Part shown: positions 1 to 10,222 of the stretch, piece after piece
Layout: each line of letters begins with the position of its first letter
How positions within the stretch are numbered: position 1 is the stretch's first letter
DNA from: Cryptomeria japonica
Taxonomy: Eukaryota; Streptophyta; Pinopsida; Cupressales; Cupressaceae
DNA: 64,000 bases
Reading direction: 5' to 3'
Assembly: GCF_030272615.1 (NCBI RefSeq)
Contig: NC_081412.1
Span: 687,450,583-687,514,582, forward strand
The notes under the pieces: model-generated
What the model was told of the DNA's origin: nothing
The model's input: the letters and a program-made list of their open reading frames with translations, nothing else
Database searches by the model: none
Made by a program: the position numbers and the translations under genes

Positions 1-629
1 ACATGGTCACTCCCCGAGGACCCTATGGTGAAGCAGACAACCATAACACCACTTTCAGAAACAAGTGGTCAAACAAGGACATACTGACTCTTGGCTAACC
101 ATAAGGCAAAGACACTACATGGTTAAGACAAGGAAGCCAAAATATATCACTTGGTCAAAGGTACCAAATACGCCACCACAGGATGACTGAACCACAGACC
201 AGAAATAATACAATATACACTTGCAAGGACAACTAATTCACTAAGTCCGCACTCAGACAATCATGAGAAAATCAGCATCATAAGCACTTGCAACATTATT
301 GATTGAAAATTAAATAAAACACTCTTTTACCATTCACATCCATTCAATTTCCAAATCAACAATCCATCAAGGATAAAATTCACATCAAATACTCAACCGA
401 ATAAAAACATGAATTCTCATAGGCATTTAATTTATTTTTAGAATACATCCAAATTAATCAATTTGAATAGATAAATTTATAAGAGTACATAATAAAAATC
501 ACATGGAAAATCACCATTTTCATTTAACACTAAAACCACTTTAAATTATATTCCATTTTATAAAAATTAACTTTATTTCTCAAAGGAATTTGTACCGCTT
601 AGGGTACAAGGTTATGCGGGGGTCAAGAC

Positions 630-1060
630 CAACCTGTAGCAGTGCCACTACCGAGGCCACAGGCACTACCTGCTGGTAGTACTACTGCCAACTGGTAGCA
701 GGCCTACTGACCAATAGTATTGCTGCCGATCGGTAGCAGATGCTACCGTCCGACAGTGCTGCTACCAACCGGTAGCAGTCCTACCATCTGGTAGTGCTGT
801 TACCACCGGTAGCACTGCTACCAACTGGTAGCAGTCCTACCGACTAGTCGTACTGCTACAAAATGGTAATAGTCCTACCAACTGGTAGTACTGCTACCGC
901 GTAGCAGTACTGCCGACCAGTAGTACTGCTACCGCATAGCAATACTGCTACCGCATAGCAATACTGCTATCGTGTAGCAGTACTGCCGACTAGTAGTACT
1001 GCTACCGCATAGCAGTACTACCGATTGATAGTACTGCTACCTATGGGCAACAAACACTAC
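630..1060. repeat. CTACC/GGTAG palindrome-rich tandem array in 3' LTR
   Basis: About 430 bp are built from variants of CTACCGACCGGTAG and TAGTACTGCTACC, repeating every 20-30 bp. Each core is close to its own reverse complement. The block is GC- and CpG-rich inside an otherwise AT-rich LTR. A homologous, shorter array is at 22090-22400, and a small extra piece is at 1557-1660 at a duplication junction. The role is unknown; it could be a promoter/enhancer or methylation target in U3. Confidence 0.8.
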
Positions 1061-2168
1061 CGACCCGCGTGGTGGGACTAGCCTGCCACGGAGTAAGGTA
1101 CATTCCAAATTAATAAAAATTCTTACTCAACATTTAAAAACCAATAAGTCACAAAGTCGTTTAACACAAGAAACGATTCATTTCCCGGTTATTTCACGAG
1201 CACACACATACACAGAGCCAAATCCAAATTTCAAATGGATATTTACCAATAAGGCAAATGGTGAAATTAAACCCCACAAGAACCCCAAATCTTGGGCAAC
1301 AAGATAGTAGAAAGCACACAACAAGCTAAATCTAGTTCATTCTTTCCAAATAGAAGAGGCATTTCTATAAGTTGATTTCCATGAACAAATAACAAACAAC
1401 AAATAGAGAAATGAACCATTTCTTTCTTTTATGCAAACATATGATAAGAGCTTCACAAAATCAACAATATCAGGCATTCTTTTTTCCAATCCATACATTC
1501 CACAAGAATCTATAGGCAGATTTGCATTTTTAAACACACAGGAAGAAACTGAAATACCGACCGGTAGTACTACTACATAATGGTAACAGTCCTGCCGACC
1601 AGTAGTATTGCTACCGCATAGCAGTATTGCTGATCGATAGTACTGCTACCTACGGGCAACAAACACTATCGACCCGCATGGTGGGACTAGCCCACCATGG
1701 GGTAAGGTAAAGTCCAAATTAATAAAAATTCTTACTCCTTAAGCATTAAAAACCAATAAGTCACAAAGTCATTTAACACAAGAAACGATTCATTTCCCGG
1801 TTATTTCACGAGCACACACATACACAGTACCAAATCCAAATTTCAAATGGATATTTACCAATAAGGCAAATGGTGAAATTAAACCCCACAAGAACCCCAA
1901 ATCTTGGGCAACAAGATACTAGAAAGCACACAACAAGCTAAATCTAGTTCATTCTTTCCAAATAGAAGAGGTATTTCTATAAGTTGATTTCCATGAACAA
2001 ATAACAAACAACAAATAGAGAAATGAACCATTTCTTTCTTTTATGCAAACATATGATAAGAGCTTCACAAAATCAACAATATCAGGCATTCTTTCTTCCA
2101 ATCCATACATTCCACAAGAATCTATACGCAGATTTGCATTTTTAAACACACAGGAAGAAACTGAAATA
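1011..2168. repeat. Tandem duplication of about 610 bp in the 3' LTR of element B
   Basis: The stretch from about 1011 to 1556 recurs at about 1620 to 2168, offset 609-612 bp, with a low level of substitutions. The first copy ends abruptly at GAAATA and re-enters the CTACC/GGTAG array. This implies unequal exchange or slippage using the array as the homologous site. The 5' LTR has only one copy (about 22380-22890), so the event happened after insertion. Confidence 0.85.
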
Positions 2169-3404
2169 TTCAAAAATCAAATTTCAACACAAGAAGAAAT
2201 CCTCCAACCTTGAAGCAATAACAAGCAAAGAGATGAAGAATTTCCAGTCTTGCAAACCAGGTCAAATTTCCAGCTCCTCCAGGAAGTTTTCCATAATTTC
2301 TCTCCAAAAATTCTCTTCTTCTCCTTCCCATGAATTCTTAGGAATAGATTGAAAAATATGTTTTAACCTAAACTTTCTAGGTTAATAGTTTCCCAACCAA
2401 TCAGATTTCCCTTTTTAAAGTAAAAACAATCAGAGTTACCTTTTTCCAAAAACAGTTCTTTTCCAACAATTAAAATGAAAAAGTTAAAAGGGAAGGTAAA
2501 AAGAAAAGCTTTTTATTTTATTTCCTATTTTCCATAATACTTTCTTTCAACATAAGAATTTATCATTTAAATGGCTAGGCAATTATTTAATTTCTTCCAT
2601 AATATAATCAATGCCACTCTACACAATAAAATAAGCAATTTAACCATTTAATCTAGCAAATCATTAATTAATAAATCAATAATCACATAGCATAATAACT
2701 AACTAATTACGCCAACATGGGGTAGCATCATCCATTTAATTAAATAACCATTTAAATAAATGAAAGCACACAAGACAAAGGATGATCAAATGACGACTCA
2801 CAAATGACCAAATCAAAGCACTATGACTCGCATACCAACCAAACGGGAAAGCCGACCGACTGACAACACTCACACGACCGTAATTGTGGGTCAAGTTAGG
2901 GCACAACAACTATCTCCTACACTCCCATCAGATATATAAGGCATGCTCAAACCTATGAAACCAAGTGGAGTCGATAACCTGTACCTACCCGGTACTAGTA
3001 CTTGGAATGTCCCACACCAAAAGAATCCATACTTGCATATAGACAAATATTCATATATGTACAGACATGACACACACACCAATGAAGGAGAATCATGACG
3101 TTCCCTGTCTCACCGGAGTGAGTGAAGGAAAATCATCCCCTCGCATCCCAATACACTTGCAAACACGCAACTATAAATAATGCATCACAATATAAGGTAA
3201 AATTGTCAGTCCATGATAATGATCCATAAAATAACATTAAACATAAGCACTTAAATACTGCATAAAAGCATACACCATACATCCAGATAAAGCATGAAAT
3301 CATATCACATATAATCTGAATCAATATACAATAATGTTCCACTGAACAGTCACTGAAGTCAATCAAAAGATACAAAAAGAGGCTGATCAAGGAGGGGTAA
3401 TACA

Positions 3405-3415
3405 TCATCCCCTCC
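3405..3415 (-). promoter_or_regulatory. Polypurine tract of element B
   Basis: The minus strand reads GGAGGGGATGA immediately before the TG that opens the 3' LTR. This is the expected position and composition for the primer of plus-strand DNA synthesis. Confidence 0.8.
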
Positions 3416-3424
3416 AAGCCTAGG

Positions 3425-4929
3425 CTTATTTCTGGAAGCCTAAAATAGATAAGAATAAAGCTCTCTAATCTTCACTGCATCTTCCCAAGTTGCTGAGGTC
3501 TCATCACTTGGGTCCCATAGGACCCTTACTTGCTTGGTGGTACGACCCCTGAGGGTCAAATCCTGATGCTGAAGAATGCGCACGGTCTCCATGGAAAGCT
3601 ACCCATCCTCGACCTGTTCCAATCAAGAACACGGGTCACATTAGGATGATAAGGTTGAAGAACAGAAACATGAAAAACATCGTGGATGCAGGATAGACTC
3701 GGCGGCAAGGAAAAATGATAGGCAACATGTCCTATCCACTCAAGGATCTCAAAAGGGCCTACAAAATGAGGCACCAACTTAGAACCTTTTCCATAACGGA
3801 TCAGACTCTTTCATGAACGCACTCTAAAAAACACACGGTCACCAACTGGAAATTGGCGATCGACTCTATGGGCATCGACATACTTCTTCTACCTATCTTG
3901 AGGAGCAACCAAATGCACATGAATCTGCTCAAATTTTTGCTCCATCTCACAAAGCATATACGGGCCTAAACACACCCTATCCTCCAATAGATCTCAACTC
4001 AAAGGAGTACGGCAAGGATGACCATACAAAGCCTGGAAGGGAGACATGCCTATAGAGTTGTGATATTCGTTGTTATAAGAACACTCCACAGGGCAAAGAT
4101 ATTCCTCCCAGTGCAACTACTGGTCCATAACATACATACGAAGAATGTCCTCCAAAACCTGATTCACAAGCTCAGTCTGACCGTCGGTCTCTGGGTGATA
4201 AGCTGAACTGAAGTTCAAGTGGGTTCCCAAAGCATGTTGAAGTGAGGTCCACAAGGCTGAAGTAAAGACAAGGTCTTTATCATAAATGATCTGCCTTGGA
4301 ATCCCATGCAACCTCACCACATCTTCCAAGAAGACTTGTGCCACCACTACTGTTGTATAAGAAGATCGAATAGGCACAAAATGAGTAACTTTGGTCAATC
4401 TATCAACAATGACCATGATGGCATCATGACAACGCGAAGAAACAGGCAACCCTATAATGAAATCCATAGAAATGATATCCCATTTCCAATCCGGTATCAA
4501 ATTAGGCTATAAAAGCCCTGCAGGGTGCTGATGCTCTACCTTCACTCGCTGACATTCTAAGCACTTCAACATAAAATCAGAAATATCACATTTCATACTA
4601 GCCCAATGGTATATCTGTCTAAGATCTACATGCATATTCTTGACACTAGGGTGTGCCAAACAAGGTGCACGATGAGCCTCAGTCATGATCAGAACATGAA
4701 GACCCTCCAAAGAAGGTACATAGATCCATCCAAGATGTCGAAGAAGACCACTTGAGTCAAGAGTATATCCAAAATATCTACCCTCCAATGGTCTTCCAGA
4801 CTCTGCCATGATTCTAACATCCTGATACCAAGTGTCTTGAGGAAGAACTCCAAGAATTCTCTCACTCAAGTCCACACCAAGGGACAATGTTGCCAACTCA
4901 TGCCGCCTACGGCTCAAAGCATCTGCCAC
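3425..4929 (-). pseudogene. Integrase plus chromodomain of element B
   Basis: This is the C-terminal part of pol, which would insert the element's cDNA and, through the chromodomain, direct it to particular chromatin. The N-terminal zinc-binding part is at about 4520-4690 (H...H...CLEC). The catalytic core at 4117-4500 shows MDFIIGLP, then YDKDLVFTS, then DGQTELVNQ, so all three DDE residues are present. A GPF-like segment (VGPFEILEWIGHVAYHFSLP) is at about 3710-3780. A chromodomain-like stretch (VRVLWDPSDETSATWED) lies in another frame at 3425-3600. Breaks are a TAG at about 4506, frameshifts on either side of 3850-4117, and the frame change before the chromodomain. It is non-functional. Confidence 0.85.
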
Positions 4930-6375
4930 TAAATTCTCTTTCCCCTAAGTATAACAAACCTCAAAATCATACTCGCAGAGGAATTCCATCCATCTTCGTT
5001 GTCGAGCATTCAAGTTCGGCTGTGTGAAAATATATTGTAAACTATGGTGATCACTATGGAGCTCAAACCGCCGCCCCAACAAGAAATGTCTCCATCTAAA
5101 CAACACATGGACTACAACTGCCAACTCCAAATCATGAATTGGATAGTTCAACTTGTGATCCTTGAGTTTGCGAGACTCATAGGCAACCACATGTCCATCC
5201 TGCATAAGCACTGCACCTATACCTTCTAAAGAGGCATCTGTGCATACCATGAAATCTCTGGATGGGTTAGGAACTGCCAAAATCAGAGCACTAACAAGGA
5301 GTTCCTTTAAGGTACAAAAATCTAATTCGCATTGCTCTAATCAAACAAACTTCTTCCCTTTCCTCTAAAGAGAAGTAATCGGGTGGCCTATCCGAGAAAA
5401 GCTCTGCACAAAGTGATGGTAATATCTAGCCAAACTCATGAAACTTCGAACCTCATAAATATTGGTCAACGCTGGCCAATCAACAATGGCTTGGATCTTA
5501 GAAGGATCCATGAATACACCTTCTCCCAAAACTATATGAGCAAGATATCTCACCTCTGACTGGAAGAAATCACACTTCACCAAATTCACAAAAAGATGAT
5601 TCTCCCTCAAGCACTACAATACTTGATGCAAGTGACCCTCATGCTCTTCCATAGATCTAGAATAAATCAATATGTCATCCAAGAACACAAGGACAAAGTG
5701 GTCAAGGTAGGTGTGAAAAACCCCATTCATAAGACTCATGAATACTGAAGGCACATTCGTCAACCCAAATGGCACCACTGTGAACTCATAGTGACCATAA
5801 TGAGTATGAAACGTCATCCTATGAATGTCCGCATCATGAATGTGCAACTGATGATACCCATATTTCAGATCTATCTTAGAGAACACCTTGGCTCCCTTCA
5901 CCTGACCAACAAGATCATCTATCTGAGGCAATGGATATCGATTCTGGATGGCTACCTTATTCAACTATTGGTAATCAATGCATAATCGAAGATAACCATC
6001 CTTCTTCTTAACGAAGATAATCGGTGCACCCCAAGGAGAAACACTAGGACGAATGAACCCCTTGGCCAACAACTCCTTAACCTGCAACTTCAACTCACTC
6101 AACTCCCGAGTAGTCATCCGATATGGTGCTCTCGAAATAGGTTCCGCACCGGGAACCAAGTCAATGCGAAAGTCTATGTCTCGCTTCGGAGGCATACCGG
6201 GAATATTCAAAGGAAACACATCAGCATACTCTCGAAGAATAGGGTGACCATCAAGAGCTATTTCTCGACTCTCTTCCTCATCCACATCCTCAAGAGAAAC
6301 TACAAAAAGCTGACACCCTTGACGCATGCACTGCCTAAGTTGCATAGCAAAAATCATAGGTAAGGATATCGATCG
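4930..6375 (-). pseudogene. Reverse transcriptase and RNase H of element B
   Basis: RT copies the genomic RNA and RNase H removes it. The RT begins near [18 protein letters not shown] (about 6130), continues through [14 protein letters not shown], and includes [16 protein letters not shown] and the catalytic FLDD at about 5670. The RNase H portion at 4945-5280 has CTDASLEGIGAVL, LELAVV and the ELHSDHHSLQYI block. Stops interrupt it at about 5965, 5611, 5350, 5323 and 4940. Family alignment suggests four of these are TAG replacing CAG and one is TGA replacing TGG. The gene is inactive. Confidence 0.88.
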
Positions 6376-6819
6376 CTGAACTCCAATGATCCCCACTCTC
6401 CTGCCATGGTTATCTAAACACTCTACTGTCTTCAGATGACAGTCTACATGAGCATTTTGAGATGACAACCAATCCATCCCCAACACAACTCCATAGGACC
6501 CCAAAGGAATGAATCAAAGGTCAACTAAAGTAACAAAGGGTCCTAGGTCCAACTCACAACTGGGAACATAGGCATCTACAAACACTTGCACATCGGTAGC
6601 CAACTCTACTTGCCACCTATCCACTTGCTTAGCAGACACGAGCCCACACCACTCCACAATGGATGAATAAATAAATAAATCTGAAGCACAAGAATAAAAA
6701 AGTACAGAGATAGGAATACCACACAACACACCTGTGGTATCAATCACGGTACTCTGATGCTCAGCCTGACAGTCATCCACCACTACAAATACTCTATGGG
6801 ATCTACCTGCATCGCCCAC
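6376..6819 (-). pseudogene. Retroviral-type aspartic protease of element B
   Basis: The segment lies between gag and RT, where the family places its protease. The flanking [16 protein letters not shown] block (about 6430-6490) matches the conserved LGMDWL region of plant Ty3/gypsy proteases. The position expected to hold the catalytic D-S/T-G-A reads FYSCASDLFIYSS at about 6690, so the catalytic Asp appears replaced by Tyr and the Gly by Cys. A stop follows at about 6514. It cannot be an active protease. Confidence 0.75.
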
Positions 6820-6859
6820 TATCGGCTCTAATGCGACTGGCCTCTAGTTACTCGTCTGG

Positions 6860-7986
6860 TGAGGATGGTGAGGGCACTGAGTGGCCTTGTGGCCAAACTG
6901 ACCAAAGGTGAAGCAATCTCCACTACCAGGTCCTCTACTTCAAGACGACCCACTGGATTCTTGAAAGCTCTCCCCACTAGGGGTCTGAGATTCTCCCTGA
7001 GAAGACTGCCTTGGAAAGGTCTGCCTACCCTTCTTCTAGAACCCGCTCTTCTGAACCTTAGTGGGTGCCTGAGGACCCCTAAAAGGGTGTAATAGTCTGG
7101 GACTGGTTCCCTCTCCCTCTAGACCTACTGAAAGGATCACTCTCAAACTGAACACCAGACTGGCCGGCATGAGCATGACTAAGGTTCTGCTCCACTAGCC
7201 TGGATTTTGCCATGACTACCTCTACTGAAGCAGGCTCAAAAAATCTCACTCCTCCACTAATGCGGTCATTAAGACCTCCCAAGAAGTGTTGAACAAGCAT
7301 GACCTCATCATTGCCGATCCCAACATACTTTTTGAGCTCATAGAACCTGTGCTCAAACTGATCCACTGACAACCCAAATTGGCGTAGAGGATAGAACTCG
7401 TCTTCTTGCGACTGCCTCCACTGGGGTGAGAGAAATTGGGCCCTGAATCTCTCCAAGAAGATCTCCCAAGATGCGGTGTTAATGTTCACACCAATCCTCT
7501 CCTCCTCTAACCTCCACCAGATAGATGTGAATCTCTCGAGATGCATGATAGCACATCTCGCCTTGGTGTTGCTACCATATGGATACATGGCGAAACACCG
7601 ATCTAAACTAATAAGCCAAGTTTCTGCCTCAAGACCGATACCTTTACTGTAAAAAAAGGAGGGTTGGACCTCATCAAGTCCCTCATGTGCCCCATGATAG
7701 TTGGATCTTGGTCCACTAGGACCTCTCTCCTTCTAGGAGATCTCTCTCTCTCTCTCTCTCTCTCTGGAACTTGTTGAACCTCCTGAAACATTTGCCGAAG
7801 CTCTTCCCTTTCAGGAAGCTTCTCTCCTGAATGCAGTCCCTCCTGATGAACTGACTGATCTCTATCCACACTTGCATGAGTGGATGGTGGCGAAGGACTG
7901 TGGTGGTCAGAACCTCGACCCCTTCCTCCTCCTCTGCCTTTGGTGAGACCACCAACATAGCCACCTCCCTTGGCTTTCCTAGCCAT
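6860..7986 (-). pseudogene. Gag of element B
   Basis: Gag forms the virus-like particle and binds the RNA. The capsid-like retrotransposon gag domain is at 7079-7588 (FTSIWWRLEEERIG, FRAQFLSPQWRQSQEDEF, LRQFGLSVDQFEHRF, FLGGLNDRI). Upstream, 7603-7986 encodes a charged N-terminal region that includes a CT dinucleotide tract at about 7739-7766. Downstream, about 6880-6930 encodes a degenerate zinc knuckle (C-F-T-F-x5-H-x4-C, second Cys lost). Frames change at about 7590 and 7080. It is decayed. Confidence 0.82.
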
Positions 7987-8124
7987 GACCTAACATTGAA
8001 CAAGAGAGAGAAGGTTTAGATCATAGGCAAGGAAAGGAACAAGGAAGTCACACCACAAGACCTACACAAAAGGTCAAGGCGAATGGGCTCACTACAAACC
8101 TAGAGTACCCAGTGCTGAAACATG

Positions 8125-8137
8125 GGCTCTGATACCA
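8125..8137 (-). promoter_or_regulatory. Primer binding site of element B (tRNA-Met type)
   Basis: The minus strand reads TGGTATCAGAGCC two bases inside the LTR end at 8140. This is the standard plant complement to the 3' end of initiator tRNA-Met. It fixes the inner boundary of the 5' LTR and the direction of the element. Confidence 0.92.
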
Positions 8138-8139
8138 AA

Positions 8140-8870
8140 TGTAATGCCCCACCAGGAACCCCGAAGGAAAACCCACAACAAGGGTGAAACAATTTTTTTT
8201 TAAAAGTATAAACAAAATAAGTGCATAACACACAACATGCACGATAACACAAGTGGAAGAATTACACCATAATTCCTTAAGGGTTACCAATGAAGAATTA
8301 AAACCAAAAGATAAATTCCACAATTAAGGTTAATCCAATAATCCATCATTAACTCAATGATCACAAGAAGCTATAAGTAATAACAAAATACACCATTGAA
8401 AGATTGAAAGGATACAATATAATTCCACTTCAATAAGCATTTACACATATCATAACAAAACTGATAAAAACATCCCATACACAGGATTACATTGCTCTTC
8501 CAATACATAGCTTCTTAATATACATAAAAAGTTACAACTTAACCAATTACAAGGTTACAAAAGATCATGATACAATGACCACATGAGATTATAATCTCCA
8601 AAGATTAATAATCTCCAACATGAGATTATGCATGAGCCACGAACCACAAAAGCATTTGCGAAGCTGATCCTCGCATGAAGATACGAACAAGAACATCAGA
8701 TGGGAAGTAGCACTATCACTCGACCATATAATTCCCAAAATGAAATCACCCCACTGTGCTAGGAGATAACTGAGGACCCTCAAGCAAGCAAAGACATGAC
8801 ATGGTTGACAAAACAATACGACTCCATGACAACACAAAGAGACTCCACAATAATCCAGGTGACTCAATAT
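8140..8870 (-). repeat. 5' LTR of element B, inner (U5-side) fragment
   Basis: The minus strand ends ...GGCATTACA at 8140, giving the CA terminus beside the primer site. The fragment is cut at 8870 by the Athila-like element; AATAT at 8866-8870 is the left target duplication. It continues at 21013. Its counterpart in the 3' LTR lies off the window, so it cannot be compared. Confidence 0.88.
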
Positions 8871-10109
8871 TGATAAGTTGAGACTTTGTCATGTTTTTTT
8901 ATCATCAAAACTCTCAGGTTTTTGACATCTTTTGGTTTGCATAGTAGTAGTGAAGTATTGTAAATTGACTATATGTATTCCATGTGTTAAACCAGAACTT
9001 ATGAAATCATGTTTGAACTTTGCCGGTCTATTCCTGTAGCCAAGTGATTTGTCCCTATTGCTATGTGGATTATTTAGGTATCATATGTGAATTAATGAAT
9101 GTATTAATTAAATAAAATACGTATGCATGTCCTTGTATGTTGTTTTTGTTGTAGTGCTGATAATAAATGATGCTGCAGTGGATATTCTCCTTTCGCACCT
9201 AAAGAAGGAAGAATCACGTAAGAAATAACTGAAGATCAAACTGAAGAGGAGCCAAGCGAGTGAACGGCATGACATGAGTGGAGCAGCCAGGCAACACTAC
9301 AACAGTGTAACTCTAGTGGGCATTGAATTCACAAAATATCGCTACGACATGCAAAGACTGTGGTTAGGTCTAGATCCACATTTCCTACAACCAAGCTCTA
9401 GTTATCTTCTTCATCAATCAATTATCCGCCTCTTCTTCTGGGCGTGATTTGAGTTGTCCATTGTAGTTGATCTTTTCTTTTTAATAAGATCTTCCTTTTT
9501 TCTTAGAGGTTAGACATAATAGAAAGGAATAGAGCAGAGAATTTTGATAAGCATTCTTGAATTTTCTTTTCAAATATGTAATCATTTTCAGGAAGCAATG
9601 AATAAAAGATATGTTGTTTTGATTTGATTAAAAGTATTTTTCTGGAAGCTTGATATCACTCATCCAAGGGGGCCCACTTGGTGAGTGATCCTATGTTTAC
9701 GCCCATTGAAATTAGTTCTTCTTTAGTTGCAGTAGAAGTTCGTGCCTTGACTGTTCCTACAACCACTGGAAATAGATCCACTGACTGTTCCTGCAGCCAA
9801 TCCAGAACAAAATGATTTTTGTTATTTAAATTAGATCATTCCAGCATTGTTTTTTTAAGTTTTCCTGTAGCTTTCTATAATTTCCATTCTTGCCTTTCCT
9901 TTCCACATAATGTTAGTTACTGCAGCAATGCAAAATAGCCATTGAAGGACCTTAGTCCATATATAGTGCAGACCCATTTCAAGTTTTACGTCCCTAGGTT
10001 GATAACTAAATGAACACTAGCCATGAAAATAGTAACTTTACCAGAGGAATGTCCAAACTTTGGATTGAGATTTCAATTAGAGTTATTATTATTATAGTTG
10101 GAGTAGACA
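8871..10109 (+). repeat. 5' LTR of element C
   Basis: It opens TGATAAGTTGAGACTTTGTC and closes TAGTTGGAGTAGACA. It matches 19766-21007 over its whole length with scattered substitutions and small indels. A TATA-like CATATATAG at about 9959 and the matching site near 20860 are possible promoter elements, but they sit close to the 3' end of the LTR and are weakly supported. Confidence 0.93.
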
Positions 10110-10113
10110 TTTT

Positions 10114-10132
10114 TGGCGGCGTTGCCGAGGAT
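10114..10132 (+). promoter_or_regulatory. Primer binding site of element C (tRNA-Asp type)
   Basis: TGGCGGCGTTGCCGAGGAT starts four bases after the LTR. It matches the complement of the plant tRNA-Asp 3' end apart from two substitutions (C to G and G to A). This primer is typical of Athila and Tat lineages. Confidence 0.85.
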
Positions 10133-10222
10133 GGTGTCAAACTAAGAACCTTTCATGGTTATTATTGTTTCTAGTTAATTATTTTTGAGATTCTTTATTG
10201 TTTGAAAATTTCATGAATCTGC

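Larger units (their letters stand above)
1..3404 (-). repeat. 3' LTR of element B (truncated by window edge)
   Basis: The minus strand begins TGTATTACCCCTCC at 3404, directly after a polypurine tract, and the sequence is a recognisable copy of 21441-24138. Position 1 aligns with about 21441. By comparison with the 5' LTR, roughly 450 bases of this copy lie beyond the left edge. It carries a tandem duplication of about 610 bp that the 5' LTR lacks, and an extra 100 bp or so in its palindromic array. No gene is seen here; the small open frames are repeated LTR sequence. Confidence 0.88.

Noticed and set aside
630-1060. Regularly spaced palindromic repeats resembling a CRISPR array
   Set aside because: Units are degenerate, contiguous and without unique spacers of constant length. 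The context is a plant LTR and no cas gene is present.
1337-2173. Open frames of 66-84 codons on the minus strand at 1337-1537, 1949-2173 and 22648-22902 encoding nearly the same peptide
   Set aside because: They lie inside the LTRs of element B. The similarity comes from LTR duplication, not selection on a protein. There is no start context, family match or codon signal.
7739-7766. CT dinucleotide tract as a regulatory element
   Set aside because: It lies inside the gag coding region of element B, where it encodes an Arg-Glu repeat. It is more simply a microsatellite in a low-complexity coding stretch.
8048-8323. Minus-strand open frame of 91 codons upstream of gag of element B
   Set aside because: It spans the primer site and the LTR end, so it cannot be a gene of the element, and it has no recognisable domain.
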